A stretch of 64,000 nucleotides of DNA from Duganella sp. CF458 (GTDB lineage: Bacteria; Pseudomonadota; Gammaproteobacteria; Burkholderiales; Burkholderiaceae_D), in assembly GCF_900113115.1 (NCBI RefSeq), contig NZ_FOOF01000009.1:62001-126000 (forward strand). The letters run 5' to 3'. The first letter of the stretch is position 1. Every line of letters begins with the position of its first letter. Positions 1 to 9,566 of this stretch are shown here, piece after piece. The notes under the pieces are model-generated. The model made no database searches, had not been told where the DNA came from, and saw only the letters and a list, made by a program, of their open reading frames with translations. The translations under genes were made by a program, and so were the position numbers.

Positions 1-391
1 GCCGATGAAGCAGCAGGATCCGCTGAAGACGGTCAATGCGCTGGTGTCCACGGTCGATAACGTGAAGATCGAGAAGAATGACCGCTGCTGCGGCGAGTCG
101 GGTACTTTTGCTGCCGCGCGTCCCGATATTTCGACCCAGGTCCGCTTTCGCAAGGAGCAGGAGATGGTGTCGGGTGCGGACAAGCTGCGTGCCGACGGCT
201 TCCAGGGCGACGTCAAGATCCTGACTTCCTGCCCATCCTGCATGCAGGGCCTGACCCGCTACAACGACGATTCGGGCACCACTGCCGATTACATTGTGAT
301 CGAGATCGCCAAGCACAAGCTGGGTGAAAACTGGCTGGTGGATTATGTGGCGCGTGCCAATGACGGCGGCATCGAAAGGGTGCTGGTATGA
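1..391 (+). CDS. C-terminal end of a large FAD/Fe-S oxidoreductase (partial)
   Basis: The reading frame is open from the left edge, so about 130 C-terminal residues of a longer protein are present. It carries two cysteine-rich CCG-type motifs, CCGESG and CPSCMQG, as in the heterodisulfide reductase subunit B / GlpC / LutA class of Fe-S proteins that pass electrons from FAD-linked 2-hydroxyacid oxidation. In related betaproteobacteria a very large FAD-linked oxidase with a C-terminal Fe-S part (often labelled DUF3683) sits immediately upstream of the HIT and DUF971 genes, which fits here. Its stop overlaps the next start by 4 bases, so the genes are probably co-translated. The substrate cannot be told from this fragment. 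Confidence 0.75.
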   Translation, partial: PMKQQDPLKTVNALVSTVDNVKIEKNDRCCGESGTFAAARPDISTQVRFRKEQEMVSGADKLRADGFQGDVKILTSCPSCMQGLTRYNDDSGTTADYIVIEIAKHKLGENWLVDYVARANDGGIERVLV

Positions 392-822
392 CGATCAATT
401 GCGACCTGTGCAAGCTGCTGGCCAATCCGCCGGACGACGTGTTGCTGTGGCGTGACGACCGGCTGGCGGTGATCCTGGTCGACGAGCCGGGCTACCCCGG
501 CTACGTGCGCGTGGTGTGGCACCGCCACGTGCGCGAAATGACCGACCTGCCGCCCGCGGACCGCGCCCACGTGATGCAGGCCGTGTGGGCGGTCGAGGAG
601 GCGCAGCGTGCCACCATGTCGCCGCACAAGGTCAATCTCGCCAGCTTCGGCAATATGACGCCGCACGTGCACTGGCATGTGATCCCGCGCTACACTGACG
701 ATGCGCATTTCCCGAACCCGACCTGGGGCGCGAAGCAGCGCGAGCACGACCACGCGGCTGTCGCGGCGCGCGCAGCTTTGCTGCCGGCCTTGCGGGCGGC
801 AATCATCGAGAACCTGAAATGA
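388..822 (+). CDS. HIT family protein
   Basis: A 144-residue histidine-triad hydrolase. The catalytic triad is seen as HVHWHV at residues 93-98, followed by IPR, the usual form of the nucleotide-binding loop. A CxxC pair at residues 5-8 is typical of the HIT subgroup with N-terminal cysteines. The family hydrolyses nucleoside phosphoramidates or dinucleoside polyphosphates in the cytoplasm; the exact substrate is unknown. The start overlaps the upstream stop by 4 bases and its own stop overlaps the DUF971 start by 4 bases, so it lies inside one operon with both. Confidence 0.92.
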   Translation: MTINCDLCKLLANPPDDVLLWRDDRLAVILVDEPGYPGYVRVVWHRHVREMTDLPPADRAHVMQAVWAVEEAQRATMSPHKVNLASFGNMTPHVHWHVIPRYTDDAHFPNPTWGAKQREHDHAAVAARAALLPALRAAIIENLK

Positions 823-1238
823 AGAATCCCACCGGACTGACTGTCCACAGCAAATCGCGCTACCTCGAAATTTCCTTCGACGATGGGGTGAGCTTCAACA
901 TTCCTTTCGAGCTGCTGCGGGTGTACTCGCCGTCGGCGGAAGTGAAGGGCCATGGGCCGGGCCAGGAAGTGCTGCAAGTCGGCAAGCGCGAGGTTGCCAT
1001 GACCAATCTCGAACCGGTCGGCAATTATGCCGTGAAGCCGACGTTCGACGATGGCCACAACTCCGGCTTGTTCACCTGGGATTACCTGTACGACCTGGGC
1101 GACCGCATGGACCATCATTGGGCCGATTACCTGAAGCGCCTGGAGTCCGCCGGCTTCCCTGGCGACTCCGGCCGCCAGCCCGGCACCGTGCTGCCCGGCG
1201 CCGCCGCGAAAGCCCACGGCTGCGGCCATCACCACTGA
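819..1238 (+). CDS. DUF971 (gamma-butyrobetaine hydroxylase-like N-terminal) protein
   Basis: A 139-residue cytoplasmic protein. The first 100 residues match the DUF971 fold, which forms the N-terminal domain of eukaryotic gamma-butyrobetaine hydroxylase and occurs alone in many proteobacteria, sometimes linked to Fe-S cluster handling. The SAEVKGHGPGQ stretch and the closing NSGLFTWDYLYDLG segment are characteristic. The C-terminus ends in a possible metal-binding tail, HGCGHHH. It is coupled by a 4-base overlap to the HIT gene and precedes ubiE in the same arrangement found in many Burkholderiales. Its function is not established. Confidence 0.88.
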   Translation: MKNPTGLTVHSKSRYLEISFDDGVSFNIPFELLRVYSPSAEVKGHGPGQEVLQVGKREVAMTNLEPVGNYAVKPTFDDGHNSGLFTWDYLYDLGDRMDHHWADYLKRLESAGFPGDSGRQPGTVLPGAAAKAHGCGHHH

Positions 1239-1310
1239 GTCGCCGCGAGCGCAAGGCGCCGCAGATGGGGGGCGGCGGCTAGCGTGCTGAAGGTGGGAGG
1301 TGGCGCGGGC

Positions 1311-1331
1311 ATGGCGGCATGTTGCCGCCAT
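1311..1331. repeat. Perfect 9-bp hairpin between convergent genes
   Basis: Arms at 1311-1319 and 1323-1331 (atggcggca / tgccgccat) pair perfectly around a 3-base loop. It lies in the gap between the convergent DUF971 gene and the small gene at 1343-1591. Neither strand has a T-tract after it, so it is at best a weak or Rho-assisted terminator. Confidence 0.4.
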
Positions 1332-1342
1332 TGAAAGAATGC

Positions 1343-1591
1343 TTAGTTGACCATCATCTTGCGGCGCTGGAACTCTTCGTAGCGCTGCTGCTCGCGTTCC
1401 CAGATGTAGCGGAATGCGGCGCGGGCTTCCGGAGTCAGGCGACGGATGGCCTCAACGTTGAAGGTCATCGGGTGCGGCTCGGCGGACGCCAGTGCGCGCG
1501 ATTGGGCGCGGGTGGCATCGATGAACTGCTTGGTGGCTTCGTCGATATCCGGGAAAAAAATGTCCGCGGGCAATTTTTGCTGAAGCTCCAT
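1343..1591 (-). CDS. Small conserved-looking protein of unknown function
   Basis: An 82-residue acidic-basic helical protein starting MELQQKLPAD and ending RRKMMVN. I prefer the ATG at 1591 because AGGAGA lies about 8 bases upstream on the minus strand; an earlier in-frame codon would have no ribosome site and would run into the ubiE promoter region. There is no signal peptide, membrane segment or motif I recognise. Basic and aromatic residues concentrate in the last 25 positions (FRYIWEREQQRYEEF). It is transcribed divergently from ubiE. The coding call rests on the ribosome site and on residue composition. Confidence 0.65.
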   Translation of the reverse strand: MELQQKLPADIFFPDIDEATKQFIDATRAQSRALASAEPHPMTFNVEAIRRLTPEARAAFRYIWEREQQRYEEFQRRKMMVN

Positions 1592-1693
1592 CTGAAAATC
1601 TCCTAGTAAGACAAATCGTCTGAGCCATAAAACGACTCGTTGAGCATTCTGGTTGACAAGCACTCGCAAAATCTGTGCGCCACCCCACAAATG

Positions 1694-1699
1694 TATAAT
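1694..1699 (+). promoter_or_regulatory. Candidate -10 box for ubiE
   Basis: A perfect TATAAT lies 25 bases before the ubiE ATG at 1725. No good -35 is found 16-18 bases upstream. A TTGACA at 1653-1658 is 35 bases away and cannot pair with it. If used, the transcript leader would be about 18-20 bases. Confidence 0.4.
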
Positions 1700-1724
1700 G
1701 CGGCAATTACAAGGCACCCCCAAC

Positions 1725-2459
1725 ATGACCAATACCACCCATTTCGGTTATAAAACCGTCAACGAAGACGAGAAAGTCAAGGAAGTCGCCAAGGTCTTCC
1801 ATTCCGTCGCCGCCAAGTACGACATCATGAACGACCTGCTGTCCGGCGGCCTGCACCGGATCTGGAAGGCTTTCACCATTGCTAACGCGGCGGTGCGCCC
1901 CGGCATGAAGGTGCTCGACATCGCTGGCGGCACCGGCGACCTGGCCAAGGCCTTTGCCAAGGCGGCGGGTTCGACCGGGGAAGTCTGGCTGACCGACATC
2001 AACGAATCGATGCTGCGCGTCGGCCGCGATCGTCTCTTGAATAAGGGCCTGGTGACCCCCACCTTGATCTGCGATGCGGAGAAGCTGCCTTTCCCGGACA
2101 ATTACTTCGACCGTGTCAGCGTGGCGTTCGGCCTGCGCAATATGACGCATAAGGATGTTGCACTTTCCGAAATGCGTCGGGTGCTGAAGCCGGGCGGCAA
2201 ATTGCTGGTGCTGGAATTCTCGAAAGTGGATCCGGTCTTGCAAAAACCGTATGATTTCTATTCCTTCACGGTGTTGCCGTGGATGGGCCAGAAAGTGGCC
2301 AACGATTCGGAGAGCTATCGCTACCTGGCCGAATCGATCCGCATGCACCCCGACCAGGAAACGCTGAAGACCATGATGCAGGCTGCGGGTCTGGAGCGCG
2401 TGCAGTACTACAACCTGACGGCAGGTGTGGCCGCTTTACACACTGGTATCAAAATGTGA
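1725..2459 (+). CDS. ubiE: UbiE C-methyltransferase of ubiquinone/menaquinone synthesis
   Basis: A 244-residue SAM-dependent methyltransferase that adds the C-methyl group to the benzoquinol (or naphthoquinol) ring. Motif I is seen as [10 protein letters not shown], with the family signatures [13 protein letters not shown] near the N-terminus and [14 protein letters not shown] at the end. Length matches UbiE. The upstream in-frame start at 1653 would overlap the promoter region, so the ATG at 1725 is chosen. The Tim44-like gene begins 11 bases after the stop, and ubiJ and ubiB follow, grouping three quinone genes. Confidence 0.97.
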   Translation: MTNTTHFGYKTVNEDEKVKEVAKVFHSVAAKYDIMNDLLSGGLHRIWKAFTIANAAVRPGMKVLDIAGGTGDLAKAFAKAAGSTGEVWLTDINESMLRVGRDRLLNKGLVTPTLICDAEKLPFPDNYFDRVSVAFGLRNMTHKDVALSEMRRVLKPGGKLLVLEFSKVDPVLQKPYDFYSFTVLPWMGQKVANDSESYRYLAESIRMHPDQETLKTMMQAAGLERVQYYNLTAGVAALHTGIKM

Positions 2460-2470
2460 GACCTCCAACG

Positions 2471-3412
2471 ATGAAAATGAAAAAATTCCTGGCTGGCGCC
2501 ATGATCGCGCTGTCCGCAGTGAGCATGATGAGCGAGTTGTCCGCGCGTCCAATGGGCGGCGGCAAGTCCTTCGGCCGCCAGTCGTCGAGCGTGAACAGCA
2601 TGCCGAAGCAGGCAGCGCCGGCGCCGGCGCCAAGCGCCCCGAGCGCGGCGCCAACCGCCAACCGTCCTGCCGCCGCACCGAGCCCTGCGGCGCCGGCACC
2701 GGCCGCCAAACCAAGCATGTGGAAGGGCATCCTCGGCGGTGCACTGCTGGGCCTTGGCCTGGGCGCGCTGCTGTCGCACCTCGGCCTGGGCGGCGCCATG
2801 GCGTCGGCCATCAGCTCGATCCTGATGATCGCCCTGATCGGAGGCGTGATCTTCTTCATCGTGCGCATGCTGCGCCGTAAATCGCAGCCGGCGGCCCAGC
2901 CGGCATTCAGCGGTGGCTACAACGGCGGCAACGTGCACCAGATGCAGCCGGCGGCGTTCGAGCCGGTGGCCCCTGCTGCCGGTGCCGCACTGGCCGCGCC
3001 TGCCGTGGCGGAAGCGGCGGCGCATGCTCCTTGGGGCGTGCCGGCCGATTTCGACAGCGCCGGCTTCCTGCGCGCGGCCAAGTCCAACTACATCCGCCTG
3101 CAAGCGGCATGGGACAAGGCGGACGTGGAAGATATCCGTAGCTTCACCACGCCTGAAGTGTTTGCCGAGCTGCGCATGCAGATCCAGGAACGCGGCGCGC
3201 AAGCCGAGTACACCGACGTGGTGGCCATCGAGGCTGAACTGCTGGGTATCGAAAACGACGGCAACGAGTCCCTGGCCAGCGTGAAGTTCTGGGGCAAGAT
3301 GAAACCTGCTGCCGATGCGCTGCCGGAACCGTTCCAGGAAGTATGGAACATGAGCAAACCGCATAACGGCAAAACCGGCTGGATGCTGGCAGGTATCCAG
3401 CAGCTTGCGTGA
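2471..3412 (+). CDS. Tim44-like domain membrane protein
   Basis: A 313-residue protein. Residues 1-25 form a signal or anchor sequence with a basic start (MKMKKFLAG). An Ala/Pro-rich linker follows (about 45-80), then a glycine-rich hydrophobic stretch of about 50 residues (two membrane segments, near 85-135). The C-terminal 130 residues match the Tim44-like domain, including a helix opening FLRAAKSNYIRLQAAWDK. In mitochondria this domain contacts lipid and import partners; in bacteria its role is unknown. The longer in-frame start at 2279 lies inside ubiE and is rejected. A strong terminator follows, closing the ubiE transcript. Confidence 0.9.
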   Translation: MKMKKFLAGAMIALSAVSMMSELSARPMGGGKSFGRQSSSVNSMPKQAAPAPAPSAPSAAPTANRPAAAPSPAAPAPAAKPSMWKGILGGALLGLGLGALLSHLGLGGAMASAISSILMIALIGGVIFFIVRMLRRKSQPAAQPAFSGGYNGGNVHQMQPAAFEPVAPAAGAALAAPAVAEAAAHAPWGVPADFDSAGFLRAAKSNYIRLQAAWDKADVEDIRSFTTPEVFAELRMQIQERGAQAEYTDVVAIEAELLGIENDGNESLASVKFWGKMKPAADALPEPFQEVWNMSKPHNGKTGWMLAGIQQLA

Positions 3413-3439
3413 CCGCGCGCAGTAACTGGTAAGATCGAG

Positions 3440-3472
3440 ACCGCCCTGGTATTCCGGGGCGGTTTTGTTTTA
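3440..3472 (+). terminator. Rho-independent terminator after the Tim44-like gene
   Basis: A 7-bp stem (accgccc at 3440-3446, gggcggt at 3457-3463) with a 10-base loop is followed by a T-rich run. It separates the ubiE transcript from ubiJ. Confidence 0.85.
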
Positions 3473-3489
3473 TTTGGACCGACCTGAAT

Positions 3490-4098
3490 ATGTTTCCATT
3501 CCCTCCCAAGCTACCTGGCCTGAGCATGCCGGCGGCAGCCACCGTCAACCACCTGCTGGCGCAGGAGCCCTGGGCGCGTACCGAGCTCAAGCTGCACGCC
3601 GGGAAAGTTGCCGTGATCGACGCCAGCCCGGCTGTGCTGCGCCTGCGCGTGGCGCCGGACGGCATGGTGGAGGCGGCGGGCAGCGAGGCCGGAGCGGCGG
3701 TGACGATCCGCCTGAAGCTGGGCGACCTGCCGCTGATCGCGCAAAACCGCGAGCGCGCCTTCTCTTACGTGCAGATCGAAGGCGACGCCGAATTCGCCAA
3801 CGCCATTTCGCGCCTGTCGCAGTCGTTGCGCTGGGAAGCCGAGTACGACCTGGAAAAACTGCTGGGGCCGATTGCCGCCGTGCGCCTGGTGCAGGGGGCG
3901 AAGGCGGTGGTGCAGGGCGCCCGCAACGGCCAGCGCAAAGCGGCCGAGAATGTCGCGGAGTATTTCCTCGACGAGAACCCGCTGTTGATCCGCCCACTGG
4001 TGGCGGAAGGCTTTGCGGCCGATGTGACGCGCTTCCGCGACGACGTGGAACGTGCCAGCAAGCGGCTGGAAAAACTCGAACAAAAACTGGCTAAATGA
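3490..4098 (+). CDS. ubiJ: UbiJ, SCP2-domain ubiquinone biosynthesis accessory factor
   Basis: A 202-residue protein with an SCP2-like lipid-binding fold in its first half and a helical second half ending in a basic coiled tail ([15 protein letters not shown]). UbiJ binds hydrophobic ubiquinone intermediates and assembles the soluble Ubi complex. The position directly before ubiB, with a 4-base start/stop overlap, is the standard context. The in-frame alternative at 3465 is in a different frame and is a shadow. The start at 3490 follows the upstream terminator by only 18 bases, so its promoter probably lies within or before that terminator. Confidence 0.9.
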   Translation: MFPFPPKLPGLSMPAAATVNHLLAQEPWARTELKLHAGKVAVIDASPAVLRLRVAPDGMVEAAGSEAGAAVTIRLKLGDLPLIAQNRERAFSYVQIEGDAEFANAISRLSQSLRWEAEYDLEKLLGPIAAVRLVQGAKAVVQGARNGQRKAAENVAEYFLDENPLLIRPLVAEGFAADVTRFRDDVERASKRLEKLEQKLAK

Positions 4099-5654
4099 TT
4101 CGCAAATTCCTCCGGCTGTTCAAGATCGTCCGAGTATCCGTCCGCTACGGACTGGACGAAATCGCCATTTCCGGCTTCGACAAGCCACGCATCAGCAAAT
4201 TCCTCGATACCGCTTTCTTCTGGCGCGACCTGTCGACGCCGCGTGCGGTGCGCCTGCGCCGTGCGCTGGAGGAGTTGGGCCCGATCTTCGTGAAGTTCGG
4301 CCAGGTGCTGTCCACGCGCAGCGACCTGTTCCCGCTCGATATCGTAGCCGAATTGTCCAAGCTGCAGGACCGCGTGCCGCCCTTCGATTCCGACCTGGCG
4401 ATCATGATGATCGAGGAGTCGCTGGGCGCCCACCCTGACGAATTGTTCGCGCGCTTCGAGCGGGTGCCGGTGGCGTCGGCCTCCATCGCCCAGGTGCACT
4501 TTGCCGCGCTGAAGGACGGCACCCAGGTGGCGGTCAAGGTGCTGCGCCCGGGCATGAAGAAACTGATCGATGAAGACGTGGCGCTGATGCATATCGCGGC
4601 CAACTTCATCAACCGCGTGTGGGCCGATTCCAAGCGCCTGAAGATCCAGGAAGTGGTGCAGGAATTCGACAAATACCTGCACGATGAACTGGACCTGATG
4701 CGCGAGGCGGCCAATGCCAGCCAGCTGCGCCGCAATTTCGCCGAATCCAAGCTGTTGCTGGTGCCGGAGATGTATTGGGACTACTGCTCCAGCAATGTGA
4801 TCGTCATGGAGCGCATGCACGGCATTCCGGTGTCGCAGATCGACCGCCTGGTCGAAGCGGGGGTGGACCTGAAAAAGCTGTCCTCGGACGGCGTCGAGAT
4901 CTTCTTCACGCAGGTGTTCCGCGACGGCTTCTTCCACGCCGATATGCATCCCGGGAACATCCTGGTGTCGATCGAGCCGGAGTCGTTTGGCCGCTATATC
5001 GCGCTGGATTTCGGCATCGTCGGCACGCTGAACGATTACGACAAGGACTACCTGTCGCAGAACTTCCTGGCTTTCTTCCGCCGCGATTACAAGCGGGTGG
5101 CGGAGGCGCACATCGAGTCGGGCTGGGCGCCGAAGGAAACCCGTATCGATGAGCTGGAGGCGGCGGTGCGCGCATGCTGCGAGCCGATCTTCGATCGCCC
5201 GCTGAAGGACATCTCGTTTGGCCAGGTGCTGCTGCGCCTGTTCCAGACTTCGCGCCGTTTCAATGTGGAAGTGCAGCCGCAACTGGTGCTGCTGCAAAAG
5301 ACACTGCTGAATATCGAAGGCCTGGGCCGGCAGCTCGATCCCGAGCTGGATCTGTGGAAGACGGCCAAGCCATACCTGGAGCGCTGGATGGCGGAGCAGG
5401 TCGGCTGGCGCGGCCTGGTGGAGCGTTTGAAGGCGGAGGCGCCGCGCTATTCGCATATTTTCCCCCAGTTGCCACGCCTGGCGCACCAGGCACTTACCGT
5501 CGCGGCGGACCGCGACGTGGAGACCAAGCTGTTGCTGGCCCACCTGGTGAGGGAGCAGCGGCATACCAACCGCTTGCTGTCATTCTTCGCGTTCCTGGTC
5601 GGGTCGTTTGTGATGGGCACCGTGGCGTACCTGGCTTATGCCCGACTTTACTAA
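4095..5654 (+). CDS. ubiB: UbiB, atypical kinase-like ATPase for ubiquinone synthesis
   Basis: A 519-residue ABC1/ADCK-family protein. The family-specific KxGQ motif is at residues 67-70, the alanine-rich nucleotide loop near 127-131 (VASAS), a conserved lysine at 148 (VAVKVL), the catalytic-loop equivalent HADMHPGN near 280 and DFG near 305. The last 25 residues form a C-terminal membrane anchor. UbiB ATPase activity supports extraction or assembly of ubiquinone intermediates at the membrane. It overlaps ubiJ by 4 bases and the next methyltransferase gene by 17 bases. Confidence 0.97.
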   Translation: MIRKFLRLFKIVRVSVRYGLDEIAISGFDKPRISKFLDTAFFWRDLSTPRAVRLRRALEELGPIFVKFGQVLSTRSDLFPLDIVAELSKLQDRVPPFDSDLAIMMIEESLGAHPDELFARFERVPVASASIAQVHFAALKDGTQVAVKVLRPGMKKLIDEDVALMHIAANFINRVWADSKRLKIQEVVQEFDKYLHDELDLMREAANASQLRRNFAESKLLLVPEMYWDYCSSNVIVMERMHGIPVSQIDRLVEAGVDLKKLSSDGVEIFFTQVFRDGFFHADMHPGNILVSIEPESFGRYIALDFGIVGTLNDYDKDYLSQNFLAFFRRDYKRVAEAHIESGWAPKETRIDELEAAVRACCEPIFDRPLKDISFGQVLLRLFQTSRRFNVEVQPQLVLLQKTLLNIEGLGRQLDPELDLWKTAKPYLERWMAEQVGWRGLVERLKAEAPRYSHIFPQLPRLAHQALTVAADRDVETKLLLAHLVREQRHTNRLLSFFAFLVGSFVMGTVAYLAYARLY

Positions 5655-6240
5655 CCGCGATCCGCGCACGCCGGAATTCTGGGACCAGCGCTTCGACGGC
5701 GCATTCACGCCGTGGGATCGGGGTGGGGTGCCGGCGCAACTGGCCGCGTGGCTGGCCAGCGCACCGGCAGGCGCGGCGCTGATTCCCGGCTGCGGCAGCG
5801 GTTATGAATTGCAGGCCTTCTGCGCAGCCGGCTGGAACGCCACCGCCATCGACTTCTCGCCGTCCGCCGTTGTTGCGGCGCAACGGGCCGTCGGCCCCTG
5901 GCGCGCGCGCGTTGTCGAGGCTGACTTTTTCGCCTACCTGCCCGCGCAGCCGCTGGACCTGATCTACGAGCGCGCCTTCCTGTGCGCCATGCCGCGCGAC
6001 ATGTGGCCGCGCGTGGTGCAGCGCTGGGCGCAATTGCTGCCCGAAGACGGCCTCCTGCTAGGCTACTTCTTCTTCGATAACAATCCGAAAGGCCCGCCCT
6101 TCGGGGCCGAGCGGGAGCGCCTGCTGCAGTTAATGAGCGCTCACTTTGACCTTGAGCAGGAGCAGCCGGTCGGGGACTCCATCGCAGTATTCCAGGGCAA
6201 GGAGCGCTGGATGGCCTGGCGCCGGAAAAAAGCTTTATAA
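5638..6240 (+). CDS. TPMT-like SAM-dependent methyltransferase
   Basis: A 200-residue soluble protein of the thiopurine S-methyltransferase type. The SAM site is seen as [12 protein letters not shown], and the N-terminal [19 protein letters not shown] segment is the family hallmark. Related bacterial enzymes methylate thiols, halides, tellurite or selenite, or small xenobiotics; the substrate here is unknown. The start lies 17 bases inside ubiB, so translation is probably coupled. Confidence 0.88.
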   Translation: MPDFTNRDPRTPEFWDQRFDGAFTPWDRGGVPAQLAAWLASAPAGAALIPGCGSGYELQAFCAAGWNATAIDFSPSAVVAAQRAVGPWRARVVEADFFAYLPAQPLDLIYERAFLCAMPRDMWPRVVQRWAQLLPEDGLLLGYFFFDNNPKGPPFGAERERLLQLMSAHFDLEQEQPVGDSIAVFQGKERWMAWRRKKAL

Positions 6241-6273
6241 TTCAGGGTTTTGATGTTTTTTGCGGAGTAATAG

Positions 6274-6555
6274 ATGCCGATCTACGCTTACCGCTGCGAG
6301 GAATGTGGCTTTGCCAAGGACGTGTTGCAAAAGATCTCCGATCCGCAGCTCACCGATTGCCCTTCCTGCGGCAAATCCACCTTTAAGAAGCAACTGACCG
6401 CAGCCGGCTTCCAACTGAAGGGCACCGGCTGGTATGTCACCGATTTCCGTGGCGGCAGCGCCCCGGCGACCGGCGTTGCCAGCGCGGCCAAGACCGAAGC
6501 CCCGGCCGCTGCCGCTCCGGCGCCTGCGCCGGCAAAGTCCACCAGCGAGGGCTGA
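6274..6555 (+). CDS. FmdB family zinc-ribbon protein
   Basis: A 93-residue protein with one zinc ribbon formed by C8/C11 and C29/C32 in the standard opening MPIYAYRCEECG. The rest is an Ala/Pro-rich low-complexity tail after GTGWYVTDF. FmdB-type proteins are thought to be small regulatory or assembly factors, but direct functions are poorly known. It has a GGAG ribosome site and sits 22 bases before a DUF502 membrane gene; FmdB, DUF502 and aspS commonly occur together in Burkholderiales. Confidence 0.9.
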   Translation: MPIYAYRCEECGFAKDVLQKISDPQLTDCPSCGKSTFKKQLTAAGFQLKGTGWYVTDFRGGSAPATGVASAAKTEAPAAAAPAPAPAKSTSEG

Positions 6556-6577
6556 TGTACCCCGCACAAGGAACCTG

Positions 6578-7165
6578 ATGCGCAAATATTTCATTACCGG
6601 CTTGCTGATCCTGGTGCCCCTGGCGATTACCGCCTGGGTGCTCAACATCATCATCGGCACCATGGACCAGTCGCTCCTGATCGTGCCGGAGCGCTGGCAG
6701 CCGCGTACCCTGATCGGTTTCGATATCCCGGGCCTGGGTACAATCCTGACCGTGCTGATCGTGTTCATCACCGGCCTGCTGACCAATAACCTGGTCGGCA
6801 ATTTCGTCGTCAGGCAATGGGAAAAACTGCTGCACCGCATTCCAGTGGTCAGCTCGCTGTACGGCAGCGTGAAGCAGGTATCGGATACGCTGTTCTCCGA
6901 TTCCGGCAACGCCTTCCGCAAGGCCGTGCTGGTGCCGTATCCGCATGCCGGTTCGCGCACCATCGCCTTCCTGACCGGCGCACCGGCCACGGAAGTGCAG
7001 AAGCACCTGAACGACGAATACCTCAGCGTCTACGTGCCAACCACGCCGAACCCGACTTCCGGCTTCTTCTTGATGATGCCGAAAAAAGATGTAATCGAGC
7101 TCGATATGAGCGTCGATGCCGCACTGAAGTACATCGTTTCGATGGGCGTTGTCGTCCCTGAATAA
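6578..7165 (+). CDS. DUF502 inner-membrane protein
   Basis: A 195-residue protein with two N-terminal membrane helices, roughly residues 4-28 and 50-73, followed by the conserved [14 protein letters not shown] segment and a soluble C-terminal half ([20 protein letters not shown]). These are the defining features of DUF502. The ATG at 6578 has an AAGGA site 5-9 bases upstream; the longer frame from 6434 overlaps the FmdB gene and is rejected. Function is unknown. It lies 26 bases upstream of aspS, probably in the same operon. Confidence 0.92.
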   Translation: MRKYFITGLLILVPLAITAWVLNIIIGTMDQSLLIVPERWQPRTLIGFDIPGLGTILTVLIVFITGLLTNNLVGNFVVRQWEKLLHRIPVVSSLYGSVKQVSDTLFSDSGNAFRKAVLVPYPHAGSRTIAFLTGAPATEVQKHLNDEYLSVYVPTTPNPTSGFFLMMPKKDVIELDMSVDAALKYIVSMGVVVPE

Positions 7166-7191
7166 AACTTAACCTGAAACTGAGAATCAAT

Positions 7192-8997
7192 ATGTCCATG
7201 CGTACTGAATACTGCGGCCTCGTAACCGAAGCCCTCGTAGGCCAAACCGTCAGCCTGTGCGGCTGGGTGCACCGTCGCCGCGACCACGGCAAACTGATCT
7301 TCATCGACCTGCGCGACCGCGAAGGCCTGGTGCAAGTGGTCTGCGACCCGGACTTTGCCGACATGTTCAAAGTCGCCGAATCCGTGCGTAACGAGTACTG
7401 CCTGCAAATCACCGGTACCGTCAAGGAACGTTCGGCCGAAACCGTCAACGCCAAGCACAAGTCGGGCAAGATCGAAGTGATCGCCACCAAGGTGGAAGTG
7501 CTGAACGCTTCCGTGCCGGTGCCGTTCCAGCTGGACGACGACAACCTGTCCGAAACCACCCGCCTGACCCACCGCGTGCTGGACCTGCGCCGCGCCCAGA
7601 TGCAGAACAACCTGCGCCTGCGCTACAAGGTGTCGATGGAAGTGCGCAAGTACCTGGACGACCTGGGCTTCATCGATATCGAAACCCCGGTGCTGACCAA
7701 GTCCACCCCGGAAGGCGCGCGCGACTACCTGGTGCCGTCGCGCGTAAACGCGCACGAATTCTTCGCGCTGCCGCAATCGCCGCAACTGTTCAAGCAATTG
7801 CTGATGGTCGCCAACTTCGACCGTTACTACCAGATCACCAAGTGCTTCCGCGACGAAGACCTGCGCGCCGACCGCCAGCCGGAATTCACCCAGATCGACT
7901 GCGAAACCTCGTTCCTGAGCGAGCAGGAGATCCGCGACATGTTCGAAACCATGATCCGCAAAGTGTTCAAGAACACCATGGACGTGGAACTGCCAAACCC
8001 GTTCCCGGTGATGGACTTCGCCGAAGCCATGGGCAAGTACGGTTCGGACAAGCCCGACATGCGCGTGAACATGGCGTTCACCGAACTGACCGACATCATG
8101 AAGAACGTCGAGTCCAAGATCTTCTCCAGCGCCGCCAACATGGCCAACGGCCGCGTGGTCGGCATGCGCGTACCGAAAGGCGGCTCCATGTCGCGTTCGG
8201 AAATCGACGCATACACCCAGTTCGTCGCCATCTACGGCGCCAAGGGCCTGGCTTACATCAAGGTCAACGAGAAGGCCAAGGGCCGCGAAGGCCTGCAGTC
8301 GCCGCTGCTCAAGTCCCTGGACGACGCGGTACTGAACACCATCATGGAACGCACCGGCGCACAAGACGGCGACCTGATCTTCTTCGGCGCCGACAAGGCG
8401 AAGGTGGTCAACGATGCCATCGGCGCGCTGCGCGTGAAGATCGGCCATTCCGAGTTCGGCAAGGCCAACGGCCTGTTCAACGACGTGTGGGCACCGCTGT
8501 GGGTGATCGACTTCCCGATGTTCGAGTACGACGAAGAAGAAGACCGCTGGACCGCTACCCACCACCCGTTCACCTCGCCAAAAGACGGCCACGAAGACAT
8601 GCTGGAAACCAATCCAGGTGCATGTATCGCCAAGGCCTACGACATGGTGCTGAACGGTTGGGAACTGGGCGGCGGCTCGATCCGTATCCACCGCGAAGAA
8701 GTGCAGTCGAAAGTGTTCCGCGCACTGAAGATCGGTGCCGAAGAAGCGCGCGAGAAGTTCGGCTTCCTGCTGGACGCGCTGCAGTACGGCGCACCTCCGC
8801 ACGGTGGCCTGGCCTTCGGCCTGGATCGTATCGTGACCCTGATGACCAAGTCCGATTCGATCCGCGACGTGATCGCCTTCCCGAAAACCCAGCGCGCCCA
8901 GTGCTTGCTGACCCAGGCGCCATCGCCGGTCGACGAGAAGCAGCTGCGTGAACTGCATATCCGCCTGCGTTCGGCCGAGCCGAAAGTAGCTGGTTAA
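7192..8997 (+). CDS. aspS: Aspartyl-tRNA synthetase
   Basis: A 601-residue bacterial-type class II synthetase that charges tRNA-Asp (and possibly tRNA-Asn, if the strain uses the amidotransferase route). The N-terminal OB-fold anticodon domain shows [14 protein letters not shown]. Motif 2 appears as [18 protein letters not shown], the bacterial GAD insertion lies between about 300 and 420, and motif 3 is [10 protein letters not shown]. Length matches the bacterial family. A terminator lies just after the stop. Whether it is discriminating cannot be decided from motifs alone. Confidence 0.98.
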   Translation: MSMRTEYCGLVTEALVGQTVSLCGWVHRRRDHGKLIFIDLRDREGLVQVVCDPDFADMFKVAESVRNEYCLQITGTVKERSAETVNAKHKSGKIEVIATKVEVLNASVPVPFQLDDDNLSETTRLTHRVLDLRRAQMQNNLRLRYKVSMEVRKYLDDLGFIDIETPVLTKSTPEGARDYLVPSRVNAHEFFALPQSPQLFKQLLMVANFDRYYQITKCFRDEDLRADRQPEFTQIDCETSFLSEQEIRDMFETMIRKVFKNTMDVELPNPFPVMDFAEAMGKYGSDKPDMRVNMAFTELTDIMKNVESKIFSSAANMANGRVVGMRVPKGGSMSRSEIDAYTQFVAIYGAKGLAYIKVNEKAKGREGLQSPLLKSLDDAVLNTIMERTGAQDGDLIFFGADKAKVVNDAIGALRVKIGHSEFGKANGLFNDVWAPLWVIDFPMFEYDEEEDRWTATHHPFTSPKDGHEDMLETNPGACIAKAYDMVLNGWELGGGSIRIHREEVQSKVFRALKIGAEEAREKFGFLLDALQYGAPPHGGLAFGLDRIVTLMTKSDSIRDVIAFPKTQRAQCLLTQAPSPVDEKQLRELHIRLRSAEPKVAG

Positions 8998-9010
8998 TCT
9001 GCTGTTGAAG

Positions 9011-9036
9011 GGCGGGCTGCAAAGCCCGCCTTTTTT
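9011..9036 (+). terminator. Rho-independent terminator after aspS
   Basis: A perfect 8-bp stem, ggcgggct at 9011-9018 and agcccgcc at 9023-9030, has a 4-base loop and six T residues. The nudB start codon follows only five bases after the T-tract. Confidence 0.93.
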
Positions 9037-9041
9037 GTTTC

Positions 9042-9488
9042 ATGGCCCATAAAATCCCCGAATCCGTCCTGGTGGTGATCCACACTGCCGACCTCGACGT
9101 ATTGCTGATCGAACGCGCCGGCAATCCCGGCTACTGGCAGTCCGTCACCGGTTCGAAAGACGCCGTCGACGAACCGCTGCTCACCACGGCCACCCGTGAA
9201 CTATTCGAAGAAACCGGCATCGTTGCCGACGGCAGGGACGTGCTGCTGCGCGACTGGGGCCTGCAGAACATCTACGAAATCTACCCGGTCTGGCGCCATC
9301 GCTACGCGCCCGGCGTCACGCATAACCTTGAGCATATCTTCAGCGTGCAAGTGCCGCGCAACGTGCCAGTCATGCTGAGCCCGCGCGAGCATACCGCCCA
9401 CGTCTGGCTGCCCTATCTGGAAGCCGCGGACCGCTGTTTTTCCCCCTCCAATGCGGAAGCGATCCTCCAGTTGCCACAGCATTTGTAA
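9042..9488 (+). CDS. nudB: Dihydroneopterin triphosphate diphosphatase NudB
   Basis: A 148-residue Nudix hydrolase that removes pyrophosphate from dihydroneopterin triphosphate in folate synthesis. The N-terminus (KIPESVLVVIHT, then LLIERA and GYWQSVTGS) matches NudB, and the Nudix box runs through ATRELFEETGI. No Shine-Dalgarno sequence precedes the ATG, and the T-tract of the aspS terminator ends five bases before it, so the transcript must start within the terminator or read through. No other in-frame ATG fits the family N-terminus. Confidence 0.92.
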   Translation: MAHKIPESVLVVIHTADLDVLLIERAGNPGYWQSVTGSKDAVDEPLLTTATRELFEETGIVADGRDVLLRDWGLQNIYEIYPVWRHRYAPGVTHNLEHIFSVQVPRNVPVMLSPREHTAHVWLPYLEAADRCFSPSNAEAILQLPQHL

Positions 9489-9527
9489 CTAGCATTTTGC
9501 TCGTTAATTGCTCTTCGCGCGTTTGGC

Positions 9528-9533
9528 TATAAT
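9528..9533 (+). promoter_or_regulatory. Candidate -10 box before the HD-GYP gene
   Basis: A perfect TATAAT lies 33 bases before the ATG at 9567 in the short gap after nudB. No convincing -35 hexamer is found at 16-18 bases, so this could be a regulated promoter. Confidence 0.4.
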
Positions 9534-9566
9534 CGGACATCGACTGTCACACTGGGGGCGCGCGCC

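Noticed and set aside
1653..1699. TTGACA and TATAAT taken together as a strong ubiE promoter
   Set aside because: The two boxes are 35 bases apart, far outside the 15-19 range. Only the -10 is kept as a weak candidate.
3765..5564. A 599-residue open frame on the minus strand
   Set aside because: Antisense to ubiJ and ubiB, with no family motif and no ribosome site.
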